A DNA stretch of 64,000 nt from Terribacillus sp. FSL K6-0262 (GTDB lineage: Bacteria; Bacillota; Bacilli; Bacillales; Amphibacillaceae). The position numbers and the translations under genes are program-made. The stretch covers positions 2,891,001 to 2,955,000 of the forward strand of contig NZ_CP150277.1 of the NCBI RefSeq assembly GCF_037977385.1. The letters are read 5' to 3'. The notes beneath the pieces are model-generated. The model was not told where the DNA came from. It was given only the letters and a program-made list of their open reading frames with translations, and made no database searches. Shown here one piece after another: positions 1-10,016 of the stretch. Positions within the stretch are counted from its first letter, which is position 1. Every line of letters starts with the position of its first letter.

Positions 1-1779
1 CGCAACGATCGTTACGTGCTGCCGGTCAAACAGGAATACCGCGGAGCGATCGGCGGGATTGTCCATGATCAATCTTCCTCTGGCCAGACATTGTTCATGG
101 AGCCGCAGGCCGTCGTTGATTTGAATAACCAGCTGCAGGAAGCAAGAGCACAGGAAAAAGCGGAAATCGAAAGAATCCTGAAGGAAATCAGTATACGTGT
201 TGCAGAGGATGAAGCGATCTTGCTGGCCAATATCGAGATTCTCGGGCAAATCGACTTTATTTCGGCCCGGGCGAAGCTGGGGGCAGCGATGCGCTGTTCG
301 ATGCCAAAAATGAATGACAAGGGCATCATTCATTTGAAACAGGCACGGCACCCGCTGATCGATCCGGGGCAAGTGGTGGCAAATGATATCGATCTTGGGG
401 AGGATTATTCCACCATCGTCATCACTGGTCCGAATACCGGCGGTAAAACCGTTACAATCAAGACGATTGGCCTTTGTACACTGATGGCGCAGTCTGGTCT
501 TCAAGTGCCTGCGCTTGACGGCGGGGAAATGGCAGTATTCACGAATGTGTTCGCTGACATTGGCGATGAGCAGTCCATCGAGCAGAGCTTGAGTACCTTC
601 AGCTCGCATATGGTCAACATAGTCGATATCCTCCAGCAAGTCGATCATCAATCGCTTGTGCTGTTCGATGAGCTTGGTGCCGGAACGGATCCTCAGGAAG
701 GGGCGGCGCTCGCCATGAGCATCCTCGACGAAACGATCAAACGCGGAGCGACTGTCGTGGCCACGACTCATTATCCGGAGCTGAAAGCGTACGGCTATAA
801 CCGCGACCGTGTGGTCAATGCCAGTGTGGAATTCGATGTGGAAACGCTCCAGCCGACATATCGTTTGCTGATTGGTGTCCCTGGACGCAGTAACGCTTTT
901 GAGATTTCCCGGCGCCTCGGCTTGAAGGAATCGATCATCGATAGCGCCAAGGAATTGATCGGCACCGATTCAAAGAGTGTCGAGAATATGATAGCTTCCT
1001 TGGAAACGTCCCGCAGACAGGCAGAGCATGATCATGAAGCAGCACGGTCCCAGCTTGAAGAAGCTGAGGCTTTGAAGCGTGATTTGGAGAAACAATGGCA
1101 GGAATTCGATGCCAAGCGGGAGCGCTTGTACCAGAAAGCCGAAGAAAAAGCTGCCAAGGCAATCGAGCGGGCCAGGGAAGAAGCCGAAGAGATTGTTGCT
1201 TCCCTCCGTACGATGAAAAACCAAGCGAGCGTAAAAGAGCATGAAATCATCGAAGCCCGTAAACGGCTGGAAGATGCGTCACCGGAGCTTGCGAAAAAAG
1301 GTTCGAAGGCAGCGCCGAAAACGAAGGAATCCAAACAGCTCATGCCCGGGGATGAAGTTCTCCTGCTGACGCTGGGACAAAAGGGAACCGTCGTCGAGAA
1401 AGTCAGCGACAAAGAATATTTGCTCCAAATCGGAATAATGAAAATAAAAGCGAAACGAAAAGACATCGAATTCGTAAAGAGACAGGACGCATTAAAAGAA
1501 AAGCCAGTCGCAACCGTCAAAGGCTCCGCCTATCATGTGAGCACAGAACTGGATTTACGCGGGGAACGCTACGAGGATGCTTTGCGCCGCGTCGAGAAAT
1601 ATGTGGATGATGCGCTTTTGGCTGGATATCCGCAAGTATCGATCATCCACGGCAAGGGAACGGGTGCATTGCGCACAGGCGTACAGGAATTCGCCAAGCG
1701 CCACCGTGCTGTGAAAAACTATCGTTCCGGCGGCATGAGCGAAGGCGGGACCGGTGTGACTGTGCTTGAATTTCAGTAA
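1..1779 (+). CDS. mutS2: Endonuclease MutS2, 5'-truncated by window edge
   Basis: C-terminal part of MutS2, a MutS-family ATPase that acts on branched DNA or stalled, collided ribosomes rather than in mismatch repair. The reading frame is open from base 1, so the start lies outside the window. The Walker A motif GPNTGGKT is at 427-450, followed by the MutS signatures FADIGDEQS and DELGAGTDP and a long charged coiled coil (about 970-1320). The C-terminal Smr nuclease domain begins near 1546 with ELDLRG and carries HGKGTG near 1651. About 593 residues of a protein usually near 785 are present. The next gene follows after 20 bp and is probably co-transcribed, as mutSB-yshE is in B. subtilis. Confidence 0.97.
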   Translation, partial: RNDRYVLPVKQEYRGAIGGIVHDQSSSGQTLFMEPQAVVDLNNQLQEARAQEKAEIERILKEISIRVAEDEAILLANIEILGQIDFISARAKLGAAMRCSMPKMNDKGIIHLKQARHPLIDPGQVVANDIDLGEDYSTIVITGPNTGGKTVTIKTIGLCTLMAQSGLQVPALDGGEMAVFTNVFADIGDEQSIEQSLSTFSSHMVNIVDILQQVDHQSLVLFDELGAGTDPQEGAALAMSILDETIKRGATVVATTHYPELKAYGYNRDRVVNASVEFDVETLQPTYRLLIGVPGRSNAFEISRRLGLKESIIDSAKELIGTDSKSVENMIASLETSRRQAEHDHEAARSQLEEAEALKRDLEKQWQEFDAKRERLYQKAEEKAAKAIERAREEAEEIVASLRTMKNQASVKEHEIIEARKRLEDASPELAKKGSKAAPKTKESKQLMPGDEVLLLTLGQKGTVVEKVSDKEYLLQIGIMKIKAKRKDIEFVKRQDALKEKPVATVKGSAYHVSTELDLRGERYEDALRRVEKYVDDALLAGYPQVSIIHGKGTGALRTGVQEFAKRHRAVKNYRSGGMSEGGTGVTVLEFQ

Positions 1780-1799
1780 TCATCGGGGGAATTCGGGTT

Positions 1800-2204
1800 A
1801 TGGAGTCATTTTGGGAAAATACGATCGTCCTGACAGCTGCGCGCTATAGCGTTGCTGTGCTTAGCATCATCGTTTTCATGGCTATTTTCGAGCTGGTGAC
1901 TTCCTATAAGAATTGGGAAGAAATCCGCCGGGGCAATCTGTCTGTTGCCATGGCAACAGGAGGTAAGATGTTCGGTGTTGCGAATGTGCTGCGCTTTTCC
2001 TATGAGCATAATGATGGGATCCTGGAGAGCATCATGTGGAGCTCGATCGGTTTCGTACTGCTGCTGATCGGTTACTTTATTTTCGAGTTCCTGACACCGA
2101 CATACAAAATCGACCGCGAAATAGCCAATGATAACCGGGCTGTCGGATTTATTTCGCTTGTTATTTCAGTAGGATTATCTTATGTTATAGGAGCAAGTAT
2201 TTAG
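1800..2204 (+). CDS. DUF350 family membrane protein (YshE-like)
   Basis: Small integral membrane protein of 134 residues with four predicted helices (about residues 10-33, 45-65, 77-100 and 110-132), typical of two tandem DUF350 units. Near the start of the last helix is the acidic-Asn motif EIANDNRAVGF, characteristic of this family. The position directly after mutS2 matches yshE of B. subtilis. An SD-like GGGGA lies about 10 bp before the ATG. The molecular function of DUF350 proteins is not established and none is assigned here. In B. subtilis the next genes would be lcfA, fadR, fadB, etfB and etfA; here trxA follows after 99 bp. Confidence 0.9.
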   Translation: MESFWENTIVLTAARYSVAVLSIIVFMAIFELVTSYKNWEEIRRGNLSVAMATGGKMFGVANVLRFSYEHNDGILESIMWSSIGFVLLLIGYFIFEFLTPTYKIDREIANDNRAVGFISLVISVGLSYVIGASI

Positions 2205-2303
2205 TGCGATGTTTAGGAATGGACGCTTCTAAGCAAACTAGTAGCGTTCCGGACTGCAGCAGTGCTATACTCGATGAAAGCTTTTATTTAGGAGGAATGT
2301 AAC

Positions 2304-2618
2304 ATGGCAATTGTAAATGCTACAGATGCAAGCTTCAATACAGAAACAAGCCAAGGACTTGTCCTTGCTGACTTTTGGGCAACTTGGTGCGGCCCATGTA
2401 AAATGATTGCACCAGTATTGGAAGAAATCGACGGTGAAATGAGCGATAAAGTCAAAATCGTAAAACTTGACGTCGATGAAAACCAAGCAACTGCCGGTAA
2501 ATTCGGTGTGATGAGCATCCCGACACTGCTTCTTTTCAAAGATGGCGAAGTCGTGGATCAAGTGATCGGCTACCAGCCGAAAGAAGCACTTGTGGAGCTT
2601 GTCAACAAACACGCGTAA
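2304..2618 (+). CDS. trxA: Thioredoxin
   Basis: Cytosolic thioredoxin of 104 residues, the normal family length. The redox-active site is WCGPC with cysteines 29 and 32, and the cis-proline loop is MSIPT. It reduces protein disulfides and recycles ribonucleotide reductase, methionine sulfoxide reductase and peroxidases, being itself recharged by thioredoxin reductase. The start is supported by AGGAGG about 8 bp upstream. It sits just before uvrC, as in B. subtilis, and is followed by its own terminator-like hairpin, so it is probably a separate transcription unit. Confidence 0.98.
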   Translation: MAIVNATDASFNTETSQGLVLADFWATWCGPCKMIAPVLEEIDGEMSDKVKIVKLDVDENQATAGKFGVMSIPTLLLFKDGEVVDQVIGYQPKEALVELVNKHA

Positions 2619-2633
2619 GTAAGAACTTGAGAT

Positions 2634-2666
2634 CCCTTGTTACAATCCTGTAGCAAGGGTTCCTTT
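2634..2666 (+). terminator. Terminator-like hairpin after trxA
   Basis: CCCTTGTTAC pairs with GTAGCAAGGG (10 bp, one G-U) around a 6-nt loop, followed by TTCCTTT. The T tract is imperfect, so read-through into uvrC is possible. Confidence 0.6.
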
Positions 2667-2696
2667 ATGTAAAGCACTAGTAGAAGGGGAAAGCGA

Positions 2697-4490
2697 ATGA
2701 ACAAGACGATCACTGATAAACTCGCTGTTCTGCCGCCGCAGCCTGGCTGTTACTTGATGAAGGATAAAAATGGGACGGTCATTTATGTAGGGAAGTCCAA
2801 GCTCCTGCGCAACCGGGTCAGGTCCTATTTCACCGGGGCACACGACCGCAAGACCCAGAGGCTCGTTGCAGAGATCGTGGATTTCGAATATATTGTCACC
2901 TCCTCCGAAATCGAAGCACTCATCCTTGAAATGAATCTGATCAAGAAATATGATCCGAAATATAACATCCTGTTGAAGGATGATAAAACATATCCTTATT
3001 TGAAGATCACAGCAGAAGAACAGCCGCGCTTGCTGGTGACGCGAAAAGTGAAAAAAGATAAAGGCAAATACTTTGGTCCGTATCCGAACGTCATCGCAGC
3101 CAGGGAGACCAAGAAGCTGCTGGATAGACTGTACCCGCTGCGTAAATGCAATACGATGCCGGATAGAGTCTGTCTGTACTACCACATGCACCAATGCCTG
3201 GGACCGTGTGTCTATCCTGTCTCACAGGAAACAAACCGCAACATCGTGCAGAATATCACGACCTTCCTGAACGGCGGCCACCATCAGATCAAAAAGGACC
3301 TGCAGCAGAAGATGCAGGAAGCTGCCGAAGAGCTCGATTTTGAACGGGCCAAGGAGCTGCGCGATCAAATCCAGCATATCGAATCCGTCATGGAGCAGCA
3401 AAAGATGACAACGACGGATCAGACAGACCGTGATGTATTCGGCTTTGCCTATGACAAGGGCTGGATGTGTGTGCAGGTATTCTTCATCCGCCAAGGGAAG
3501 CTCATCGAACGCGATGTGAGCATGTTCCCGTTCTTCGATGAACCAGAGGAAACCTTCCTTACATTCGTCGGACGTTTTTATCTGCATCAAAACCACTTGC
3601 TGCCAAAGCAAGTGCTTGTACCGATAGGGACGAATGCGGAAGGCTTGCAGCAGCTCCTGGAAACGGATGTAGCCATTCCATACCGCGGCCGGAAAAAAGA
3701 GCTTGTGGAGCTTGCCGGAAAGAATGCCAAAATCGCAATCAAAGAGAAATTCTCCCTTATAGAGCGCGATGAGGATCGGACGATCAAAGCGGTTGAATCG
3801 CTGGGCGAGAAACTGAACATTGCGACACCGCACCGCATCGAAGCTTTTGACAATTCCAACATCCAAGGCACCGATCCGGTTTCGGCGATGATCGTCTTCA
3901 CCGATGGCCGTCCGGACAAGAAGGAATACCGTAAGTACAAGATAAGGGATGTAAAAGGGCCGGATGACTACGATACGATGCGTGAAGTCATCCGCAGACG
4001 CTATAAGCGGGTGCTGCAGGATGATTTGCCGCTTCCAGATTTGATTGTCATCGATGGAGGCAAAGGGCAGATGAGTGCTGCCATTGAAGTTCTGGAAGAC
4101 GAACTGGGACTGGATATACCGGTTTGCGGCCTTGCCAAGGATGACAAGCACCGGACCAGTGAGTTGCTGTACGGCGACCCGCCGGAAGTCGTCGATTTTG
4201 ATCGGAATGCCCAGGATTTTTATCTGGTACAGCGCATCCAGGATGAAGTCCACCGCTTCGCCATCAGCTTCCACCGCCAGCTGCGCGGAAAGAGCGCAAT
4301 CAAATCGAAGCTGGATGATATCCCGGGTGTGGGCGAGAAGCGCAGAAGTTTGCTCATGCGTCATTTTAAATCCGTCACTGCCATTCAAGAAGCATCGGTC
4401 GATGAAATCACCAAGCTCGGTATACCTGCACCTACGGCAGAAGTCATCTTGAACCATTTGAACAATCCTCCCGAAACGGAAGGTGAATAG
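2697..4490 (+). CDS. uvrC: Excinuclease ABC subunit C
   Basis: UvrC nuclease subunit of nucleotide excision repair; it makes the 3' and 5' incisions around lesions delivered by UvrA-UvrB. Its 597 residues are full length. The N-terminal GIY-YIG domain is seen as [20 protein letters not shown] (residues 17-36). A central UVR domain that contacts UvrB lies near residues 200-235 ([14 protein letters not shown]), followed by the RNase H-like endonuclease domain (DNSNIQG and VIDGGKGQ) and a C-terminal helix-hairpin-helix ([11 protein letters not shown]). The ATG has GGGGAAAGCGA upstream. Its place after trxA matches B. subtilis. Confidence 0.98.
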   Translation: MNKTITDKLAVLPPQPGCYLMKDKNGTVIYVGKSKLLRNRVRSYFTGAHDRKTQRLVAEIVDFEYIVTSSEIEALILEMNLIKKYDPKYNILLKDDKTYPYLKITAEEQPRLLVTRKVKKDKGKYFGPYPNVIAARETKKLLDRLYPLRKCNTMPDRVCLYYHMHQCLGPCVYPVSQETNRNIVQNITTFLNGGHHQIKKDLQQKMQEAAEELDFERAKELRDQIQHIESVMEQQKMTTTDQTDRDVFGFAYDKGWMCVQVFFIRQGKLIERDVSMFPFFDEPEETFLTFVGRFYLHQNHLLPKQVLVPIGTNAEGLQQLLETDVAIPYRGRKKELVELAGKNAKIAIKEKFSLIERDEDRTIKAVESLGEKLNIATPHRIEAFDNSNIQGTDPVSAMIVFTDGRPDKKEYRKYKIRDVKGPDDYDTMREVIRRRYKRVLQDDLPLPDLIVIDGGKGQMSAAIEVLEDELGLDIPVCGLAKDDKHRTSELLYGDPPEVVDFDRNAQDFYLVQRIQDEVHRFAISFHRQLRGKSAIKSKLDDIPGVGEKRRSLLMRHFKSVTAIQEASVDEITKLGIPAPTAEVILNHLNNPPETEGE

Positions 4491-4491
4491 G

Positions 4492-4526
4492 ACTGGACCT
4501 TGGAAACAGGGTCTAGTTTCTTTTTG
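4492..4526 (+). terminator. Rho-independent terminator of uvrC
   Basis: Arms at 4492-4501 and 4508-4517 form a 10-bp stem with two G-U pairs and a 6-nt loop, followed by TTCTTTTTG. It begins two bases after the uvrC stop. Confidence 0.85.
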
Positions 4527-4561
4527 TTAAAAGGATTGCAAATACCTGATCCATCAGCAAT

Positions 4562-4595
4562 AAAAAAGGCATCTGCTTCTGCAGATGCCTTTTTT
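4562..4595. terminator. Bidirectional terminator between uvrC and yslB
   Basis: Perfect inverted repeat AAAAAAGGCATCTGC / GCAGATGCCTTTTTT with a TTCT loop. It has A/T tracts on both flanks and can end transcription of the convergent genes uvrC and yslB. Confidence 0.9.
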
Positions 4596-5038
4596 CAATC
4601 TTCTTTGGCAAAATAGACATTGAATTGGACATATTCCTTCTTCGGCACGTTCTCATCCACGCATTCACAAAAAAGTTCCTTGATCTGCTCGATGCTGGCA
4701 GCGAGGAATCCAGCTTCCATCCGGTATTCCTGACCGAGACCGACTTCCCATCTATGTATGACTGGAGCTCCAGAGAGTTCGAATGTCATTTCGTGACGCT
4801 TTTGCTTGACAAGGTTCAAATTTCCCCAGCCCATCTGAATGAAAAAGTCCTCGACTTGTTCCAGCGATGCCGGCTTTACTTGCCGCGCCAGCTTCTTGCC
4901 CATCACATAAAGGATGGAGGAAGCGTCCTCACCTAATAAGTCTGGTATACTGACAAAACGCAATATATCATGGCCGGCTCCGTGGGTGATGAGCTGCTCC
5001 ATATAATCCTTGTCGAATTGTTGCATTTTCTTTTGCAT
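4595..5038 (-). CDS. yslB: DUF2507 family protein YslB
   Basis: Cytosolic protein of 147 residues assigned to the DUF2507 (YslB) family from its length, sequence character and exact position between uvrC and the sdh operon, as in B. subtilis. Recognisable segments are ITHGAGHDILRFVSIPDLLG near the N terminus and IQMGWGNL in the middle. The fold belongs to the V4R/TRAPP-like group of small-ligand domains; the function is unknown. The chosen ATG lies 7 bases after AAGGAA on the minus strand. An ATG four bases upstream is out of frame. It is transcribed toward uvrC. Confidence 0.88.
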   Translation of the reverse strand: MQKKMQQFDKDYMEQLITHGAGHDILRFVSIPDLLGEDASSILYVMGKKLARQVKPASLEQVEDFFIQMGWGNLNLVKQKRHEMTFELSGAPVIHRWEVGLGQEYRMEAGFLAASIEQIKELFCECVDENVPKKEYVQFNVYFAKED

Positions 5039-5225
5039 GCATGTCTTCCTTTCCCGCCTTGTTGCAATTACAAAGTATCTTTACTCACTTTAACACGAAA
5101 ACCAGGTAAACTGCCAATGCTTTTAGCTGAATGGGCAATGTTTAGGAAACTGACAGGATTCGCTGTGAGCCGCACGGATTATAAAAAATAAAAAAATAGA
5201 TTAGTAAATTTTTTAAAGCGTTTTC

Positions 5226-5254
5226 TTGACGCCTAATTTTGATAGTTATACAAT
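5226..5254 (+). promoter_or_regulatory. Sigma-A promoter of sdhCAB
   Basis: TTGACG and TACAAT are separated by 17 bp. The sdhC ATG is about 100 bp downstream, leaving a long leader. The rest of the 318-bp gap between yslB and sdhC is AT-rich and holds no gene that I can support. Confidence 0.75.
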
Positions 5255-5356
5255 AATATTGTTAATAACGGATTCGGTTTTCGATCGATTTTATTTTTAA
5301 TCGGTTATGAAAACGCAATCATTCTGTTAATTCAGAGAGCTACTGAGGGGGTACGT

Positions 5357-5977
5357 ATGAACGAGAATCGAGAGTTTTTCTACCGCAGGCTTCATTCGTT
5401 GTTGGGAGTGCTTCCAATCGGAATTTTCCTTATCCAGCATTTGGTGATCAACCATTTCGCTGCATATGGAAGCGGCAGCTTCAACACTGCTGCCAGTTTC
5501 ATGCATAACCTGCCATTCCGCTTCGTGCTTGAATGGGTGGTCATCTACATACCGATCCTGTATCATGCCATTCTCGGTGTGTACATCGTGCTGACAAGCA
5601 AGAACAATACAAGGAGATTCGGATATTTCCGGAACGTGATGTTCCTGCTGCAGCGGATCACGGGTATCGTGACATTGATTTTCATTGCATGGCATGTTTA
5701 TCAAACCCGGGTCATGACGATTTTTACCCAGGAAACGATTGATTTTGATTTCATGGAGGCCATCCTGACGCAGCCATTCTTCTTCTGGTTCTACTTGATC
5801 GGCGTCATTTCCACGACGTTCCATTTCGCGAACGGCTTATGGAGCTTCCTGGTTACTTGGGGAATCACGGTTTCTCCGCGTTCCCAGCGAATCGCGACAT
5901 ATGCGACGCTGCTTGTGTTCCTTGGCGTAACGTATTTGGGGGTGCGCTCACTGCTGGCATTCAGCATGGGAGTATAA
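5357..5977 (+). CDS. sdhC: Succinate dehydrogenase cytochrome b558 subunit
   Basis: Membrane anchor of complex II, 206 residues, five predicted transmembrane helices. It is the single-polypeptide diheme anchor (SdhC type B) found in menaquinone-using Firmicutes. Candidate haem-ligand histidines are in LIQHLVINHF, YHAILGVY, AWHVYQT and TFHFANG. It attaches SdhA/SdhB to the inner face of the membrane and passes electrons to menaquinone. A GGGGG ribosome-binding site lies 7 bases before the ATG. sdhA follows after 32 bp, so the three genes form an operon under the promoter at 5226. Confidence 0.96.
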   Translation: MNENREFFYRRLHSLLGVLPIGIFLIQHLVINHFAAYGSGSFNTAASFMHNLPFRFVLEWVVIYIPILYHAILGVYIVLTSKNNTRRFGYFRNVMFLLQRITGIVTLIFIAWHVYQTRVMTIFTQETIDFDFMEAILTQPFFFWFYLIGVISTTFHFANGLWSFLVTWGITVSPRSQRIATYATLLVFLGVTYLGVRSLLAFSMGV

Positions 5978-6009
5978 GAAAGCAGCTTTAAGAGAGGGGA
6001 CTTAAAGAT

Positions 6010-7779
6010 ATGAGTAAACGAAATATAGTTGTTGTCGGCGGGGGTCTGGCAGGCTTGATGGCGACCATCAAAGCAGCAGAAGCCGGCGTTCATGTAGATT
6101 TGTTATCCATCGTTCCGGTCAAACGCTCGCACTCCGTATGTGCCCAAGGGGGCATCAATGGAGCCGTGAATACAAAAGGGGAAGGGGATTCCACCTGGGA
6201 GCATTTCGATGATACGGTGTACGGCGGGGACTTCCTTGCCAACCAAGGACCCGTCAAAGGGATGTGTGAAGCAGCGCCAAGCATCATCCATATGCTCGAC
6301 CGGATGGGCGTCATGTTCAACCGCACACCGGAGGGGCTGCTGGATTTCCGCCGATTCGGCGGCACGCAATATCACCGGACAGCTTATGCCGGTGCGACGA
6401 CTGGTCAGCAGCTCTTATATGCGCTCGATGAGCAGGTGCGGCGTCATGAGACAGCCGGGCTTGTTACGAAATACGAGGGTTGGGAATTCGTCCACGCCAT
6501 CATCGATGAAGAAGGTGTCGGACGCGGTATCCTGACCCAGAACATCCAATCCCATGAATTGCGCGCAATCAGGGCAGATGCCGTCATCATGGCGACAGGT
6601 GGTCCTGGTATCATCTTCGGTAAGTCGACAAACTCGATTATCAACACAGGCTCTGCGGCCGGTGCTTTATACGAGCAAGGTGCAATTTATGCGAATGGAG
6701 AGTTCATCCAGATCCACCCTACGGCCATCCCTGGTGACGATAAGCTACGTCTGATGAGTGAATCCGCCCGCGGGGAAGGCGGTCGTGTATGGACGTATAA
6801 GGATGGGGAGCCTTGGTACTTCCTTGAAGAGAAATATCCAGCATACGGCAACCTTGTGCCACGTGATATCGCGACAAGGGAAATCTTCGATGTCTGCGTG
6901 AATCAGAAGCTCGGCATCAATGGGGAGAACATGGTTTATCTCGACCTGTCCCATAAGGATCCGAAAGAGCTTGATATCAAACTGGGCGGAATCATCGAGA
7001 TCTACGAAAAATTCGCGGGGGACGATCCGCGCAAGGTACCGATGAAAATCTTCCCGGCAGTGCATTATTCCATGGGCGGACTTTGGATCAGCGATGATCA
7101 GATGACGAATATACCAGGGATCTTTGCAGCCGGCGAATGTGATTATTCCCAGCATGGTGCCAACCGCCTCGGCGCAAACTCCCTTCTGTCGGCGATCTAT
7201 GGCGGAATGGTTGCCGGACCGAATGCAATCAAATATATCGAGGGTCTGGATAAGCATGCAGATGATCTTTCCAGCAAGCTGTTCGATGATGCTCTTGCCA
7301 AAGAGCAGGCTGCATTCGATAAGATGATCAAAATGGACGGCAAGGAAAATGCGTACAAGCTGCACCGTGAGCTGGGGGAATGGATGACGGATAATGTGAC
7401 CGTGGTCCGGGAAAATAGCAAACTGCTTAAAACGGATGATAAGCTGCAGGAGCTGCAGGAGCGCTGGAACAATATCAATATCCACGATACATCGCTATGG
7501 AGCAACCAAGGCGTCATGTTCACCCGCCAGCTGAAGAATATGCTGCACTTGGCCCGAGTGATGACGATCGGTGCATATCAGCGCAATGAGAGCCGCGGCG
7601 CCCATTATAAACCGGAATTCCCGGAACGGAATGACGAGGAGTTCTTGAAAACGACGATGGCCAGATATGACGAATCCTCCAATTCGCCAGATATCTATTA
7701 CGAAGATGTCGATACTTCCTATATCAAGCCGAGAAAACGCGACTACAGCCAAGCGAAAGCGAAGGAGGCAAAAGCATAA
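6010..7779 (+). CDS. sdhA: Succinate dehydrogenase flavoprotein subunit
   Basis: Catalytic FAD subunit of complex II, 589 residues; oxidises succinate to fumarate in the citric acid cycle. The N-terminal dinucleotide fold is VVVGGGLAGLMA. The motif RSHSVCAQGGING includes the predicted covalent FAD ligand His41. The substrate/capping region holds HPTAIPG and the C-terminal FAD contact is GANRLGANSLLSA. The ribosome-binding site GAGAGGGG precedes the ATG. The last base of its TAA is the first base of the sdhB ATG (TAATG), implying translational coupling. Confidence 0.98.
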   Translation: MSKRNIVVVGGGLAGLMATIKAAEAGVHVDLLSIVPVKRSHSVCAQGGINGAVNTKGEGDSTWEHFDDTVYGGDFLANQGPVKGMCEAAPSIIHMLDRMGVMFNRTPEGLLDFRRFGGTQYHRTAYAGATTGQQLLYALDEQVRRHETAGLVTKYEGWEFVHAIIDEEGVGRGILTQNIQSHELRAIRADAVIMATGGPGIIFGKSTNSIINTGSAAGALYEQGAIYANGEFIQIHPTAIPGDDKLRLMSESARGEGGRVWTYKDGEPWYFLEEKYPAYGNLVPRDIATREIFDVCVNQKLGINGENMVYLDLSHKDPKELDIKLGGIIEIYEKFAGDDPRKVPMKIFPAVHYSMGGLWISDDQMTNIPGIFAAGECDYSQHGANRLGANSLLSAIYGGMVAGPNAIKYIEGLDKHADDLSSKLFDDALAKEQAAFDKMIKMDGKENAYKLHRELGEWMTDNVTVVRENSKLLKTDDKLQELQERWNNINIHDTSLWSNQGVMFTRQLKNMLHLARVMTIGAYQRNESRGAHYKPEFPERNDEEFLKTTMARYDESSNSPDIYYEDVDTSYIKPRKRDYSQAKAKEAKA

Positions 7780-8555
7780 TGGAAGCGACGAAAACGAAGC
7801 AAGAGACGATTACACTGATTGTGACCCGTCAGGATGATCCGAGCAGCGCTCCTTATGAAGAAACGTTCAAGGTGCCATACCGGGAGAATATGAACGTCAT
7901 CTCTGCATTGATGGAGATACGGAGAAACCCGGTGAATGCGGAAGGGAAGGAAACGACCCCGGTCTATTGGGATATGAACTGTCTGGAAGAGGTCTGTGGA
8001 GCATGTTCCATGGTCATCAATGGTAAACCAAGGCAATCCTGTGCAGCACTGATCGATAAATTGGAGCAGCCGATCCGTTTAGAGCCGATGTCCACGTTCC
8101 CGATCATCCGTGATTTGGCAGTCGACCGTTCCCAGATGTTCGACAGCTTGAAAAAAGTGAAGGCTTGGGTGCCGATTGACGGTACGTATGATCTTGGTCC
8201 TGGTCCGCGTATGCCAGAGAAGAAAAGGCAATGGGCCTATGAGCTTTCCAAGTGCATGACCTGCGGTGTGTGCCTGGAAGCTTGCCCGAACGTAAACGAC
8301 AAATCCGATTTCATCGGACCGGCCCCGATTTCCCAAGTGCGCTTGTTCAACGCCCATCCGACTGGCGCGATGAATAAAGCAGAACGTCTGGAAGCACTGA
8401 TGGGTGAGGGAGGCATCGGCAGCTGCGGTAACTCACAGAACTGTGTGCAGGTTTGCCCGAAAGGTATTCCATTGACCACATCCATCGCCGAAATGAACCG
8501 TGCGACAAATATCCAGTCGTTCAAGAACTTCTTCGGAAGCGATTCGAACTATTGA
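7779..8555 (+). CDS. sdhB: Succinate dehydrogenase iron-sulfur subunit
   Basis: Iron-sulfur subunit of complex II, 258 residues, relaying electrons from FAD to the SdhC haems. The plant-type ferredoxin half has NCLEEVCGACSMVINGK for the [2Fe-2S] cluster. The C-terminal half has CMTCGVCLEACP and a later CVQVCPKG for the [4Fe-4S] and [3Fe-4S] clusters. The start codon shares one base with the sdhA stop. It ends the sdhCAB operon and is followed by a strong terminator. Confidence 0.98.
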   Translation: MEATKTKQETITLIVTRQDDPSSAPYEETFKVPYRENMNVISALMEIRRNPVNAEGKETTPVYWDMNCLEEVCGACSMVINGKPRQSCAALIDKLEQPIRLEPMSTFPIIRDLAVDRSQMFDSLKKVKAWVPIDGTYDLGPGPRMPEKKRQWAYELSKCMTCGVCLEACPNVNDKSDFIGPAPISQVRLFNAHPTGAMNKAERLEALMGEGGIGSCGNSQNCVQVCPKGIPLTTSIAEMNRATNIQSFKNFFGSDSNY

Positions 8556-8571
8556 GAAATTATAATAACAA

Positions 8572-8602
8572 AACGGAACTCTTATATAGAGTTCCGTTTT
8601 TG
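8572..8602 (+). terminator. Terminator of sdhCAB
   Basis: AACGGAACTCT and AGAGTTCCGTT form an 11-bp perfect stem with a 5-nt loop, followed by TTTTG. This marks the end of the conserved block; the next 170 bp contain no gene I can support. Confidence 0.9.
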
Positions 8603-8772
8603 CTTTGATCGGGCTTTTATATTGCAGTACGTTTCACGAAGAGTCAATCATGCTTCATGTTAATTTCAATCACTGAGAGTAGGCAAGCAAGACGATATTC
8701 AGAGTTTACTGCCCAGTCGGGATTCCCTGTCATCCAAAAATGCAACTTGGATCGGCTCCAATAACCAAGGGA

Positions 8773-9303
8773 TTACGAGCTTAAACCGCGTTCGAATATA
8801 TCAACCACTTCTTCAAGGGATGCTTCCAAGCCGACGTCCAGCTTAAATCCATCTCGATTAATCAAGTCGACGAATCCATGCAGCATACTTCTGAAGCCGC
8901 GGATTGCATGGATCTTTTTTTCATTTTCCAACTCATAAGATTGAAGGGCGGCTCCGACGAGTTGAACGAGAGCATTTGCATATTCCCCATTACCGCCTGG
9001 CAGGGAAGCAGCATACAACCCGGGATTGGTATTCGCGAAAGTCACATACGCCTTTGCGAGTGACAGCATTGGCTGTGCCGTCTGTTCTGTACCTTTCAAA
9101 GCCTCATACAGTTGCTTTTGGGAAGCTTCAGCCATTGCCTGCTTGATCTCCTCCAGGTTTTTGAAGTGGTTGTACAGGGAGGGCGGTTTGATTGTCAGGG
9201 ATCGGGCAATGTTTGCCATGGTGACAGCTTCATAGCCGTGCTGCTCTGCTAAAGAAAGTGCGGCATCTAGAATGTCAGTTTTTGTGAGATGCATTTTAGG
9301 CAT
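8773..9303 (-). CDS. TetR/AcrR family transcriptional regulator
   Basis: One-component repressor of 176 residues. The N-terminal helix-turn-helix is typical of TetR (TMANIARSLTIKPPSLYNHFKNLEEI, about residues 28-53), and the C-terminal ligand domain resembles the TetR_C_33/WHG group (RGFRSMLHGFVDL). I place the start at the ATG of MPKMHLTK, which overlaps the end of the upstream hydrolase gene by 8 bp and suggests translational coupling. It is the second gene of a two-gene leftward operon; the paired palindromes over the operon promoter at 10017-10060 are the natural candidates for its operator. The ligand is unknown. Confidence 0.88.
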   Translation of the reverse strand: MPKMHLTKTDILDAALSLAEQHGYEAVTMANIARSLTIKPPSLYNHFKNLEEIKQAMAEASQKQLYEALKGTEQTAQPMLSLAKAYVTFANTNPGLYAASLPGGNGEYANALVQLVGAALQSYELENEKKIHAIRGFRSMLHGFVDLINRDGFKLDVGLEASLEEVVDIFERGLSS

Positions 9304-10003
9304 GACGTCTTGTCCCTTTGTCAGCAAGCAGGATTGCTTCGTTCATTTTGGCTGCCGGGCTGTGCAGTAGATCGCCATGTCCAATCGCCAGGATAGTAGG
9401 TTCTAAGTCTGCCAGCTTCCTGGCAGATTGAATCGCGCACTCCTTATTCCAAGTTGCCCAGCCAGGGAATGGGAATCGCCATCTGACATCCCCGGAGACT
9501 GCCATTCCTCCGCGGAGCTGAAAGGCATCTCCGGCAAGAAGCGCGCCATTCCGACGATCGACAAATGCCAGCATACCTGGTGAGTGCCCGGGGGAGGAAA
9601 TGACTTCAAGTGAGCAGACTCGATCACCTTCGTTCAAGAGATCATCTGGTTTTGTCCTGATATCTTTTGGATAGCTGCCTTTGATCGGAAGCCCCTCTGC
9701 TGTTTTCTCTTTATTGTGGAGTATATCCCACTCCATCCCTGACAGCATGACCTTCACATCAGGCAAGGCAGCTTTCAAGCCGTCCAAAGCGCCGATATGG
9801 TCCGAATGTGCGTGTGTCAGCACGATCCTGGTAATCGGTTTTCCGATTGTACGGGCAGCTGAAAGAATGGATGATACGGAGGAAGGCAGGGCAGCATCAA
9901 CCAATGTCAATTCGTTTTCTTCTTCAATTAAATAACAGTTCACTGGAAATAAACGAGGCATGAAAGTAAGCTGATATAAACTATCTTGTTTACGAATACG
10001 CAT
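9296..10003 (-). CDS. Metallo-beta-lactamase fold hydrolase
   Basis: Zinc-dependent hydrolase of 235 residues. The metal-binding signature HAHSDH is at residues 64-69, with further ligands plausible in SSPGHSPG, LLAGD and AIGHGD. This set is typical of the glyoxalase-II/YqgX-like branch of the fold; the substrate cannot be read from sequence. The ATG at 10003 is preferred because GGAGTGGG lies just upstream; an in-frame GTG at 10012 falls inside that site. It is co-transcribed with the overlapping TetR regulator, which suggests a ligand-induced detoxification operon. Confidence 0.88.
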   Translation of the reverse strand: MRIRKQDSLYQLTFMPRLFPVNCYLIEEENELTLVDAALPSSVSSILSAARTIGKPITRIVLTHAHSDHIGALDGLKAALPDVKVMLSGMEWDILHNKEKTAEGLPIKGSYPKDIRTKPDDLLNEGDRVCSLEVISSPGHSPGMLAFVDRRNGALLAGDAFQLRGGMAVSGDVRWRFPFPGWATWNKECAIQSARKLADLEPTILAIGHGDLLHSPAAKMNEAILLADKGTRRHA

Positions 10004-10016
10004 GAATCCCACTCCA

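Noticed and set aside
3222..4457. Long minus-strand open frame (411 codons) opposite uvrC
   Set aside because: It is a codon-bias shadow of uvrC: no ribosome-binding site, no recognisable domain and composition rich in His/Phe/Leu/Ile.
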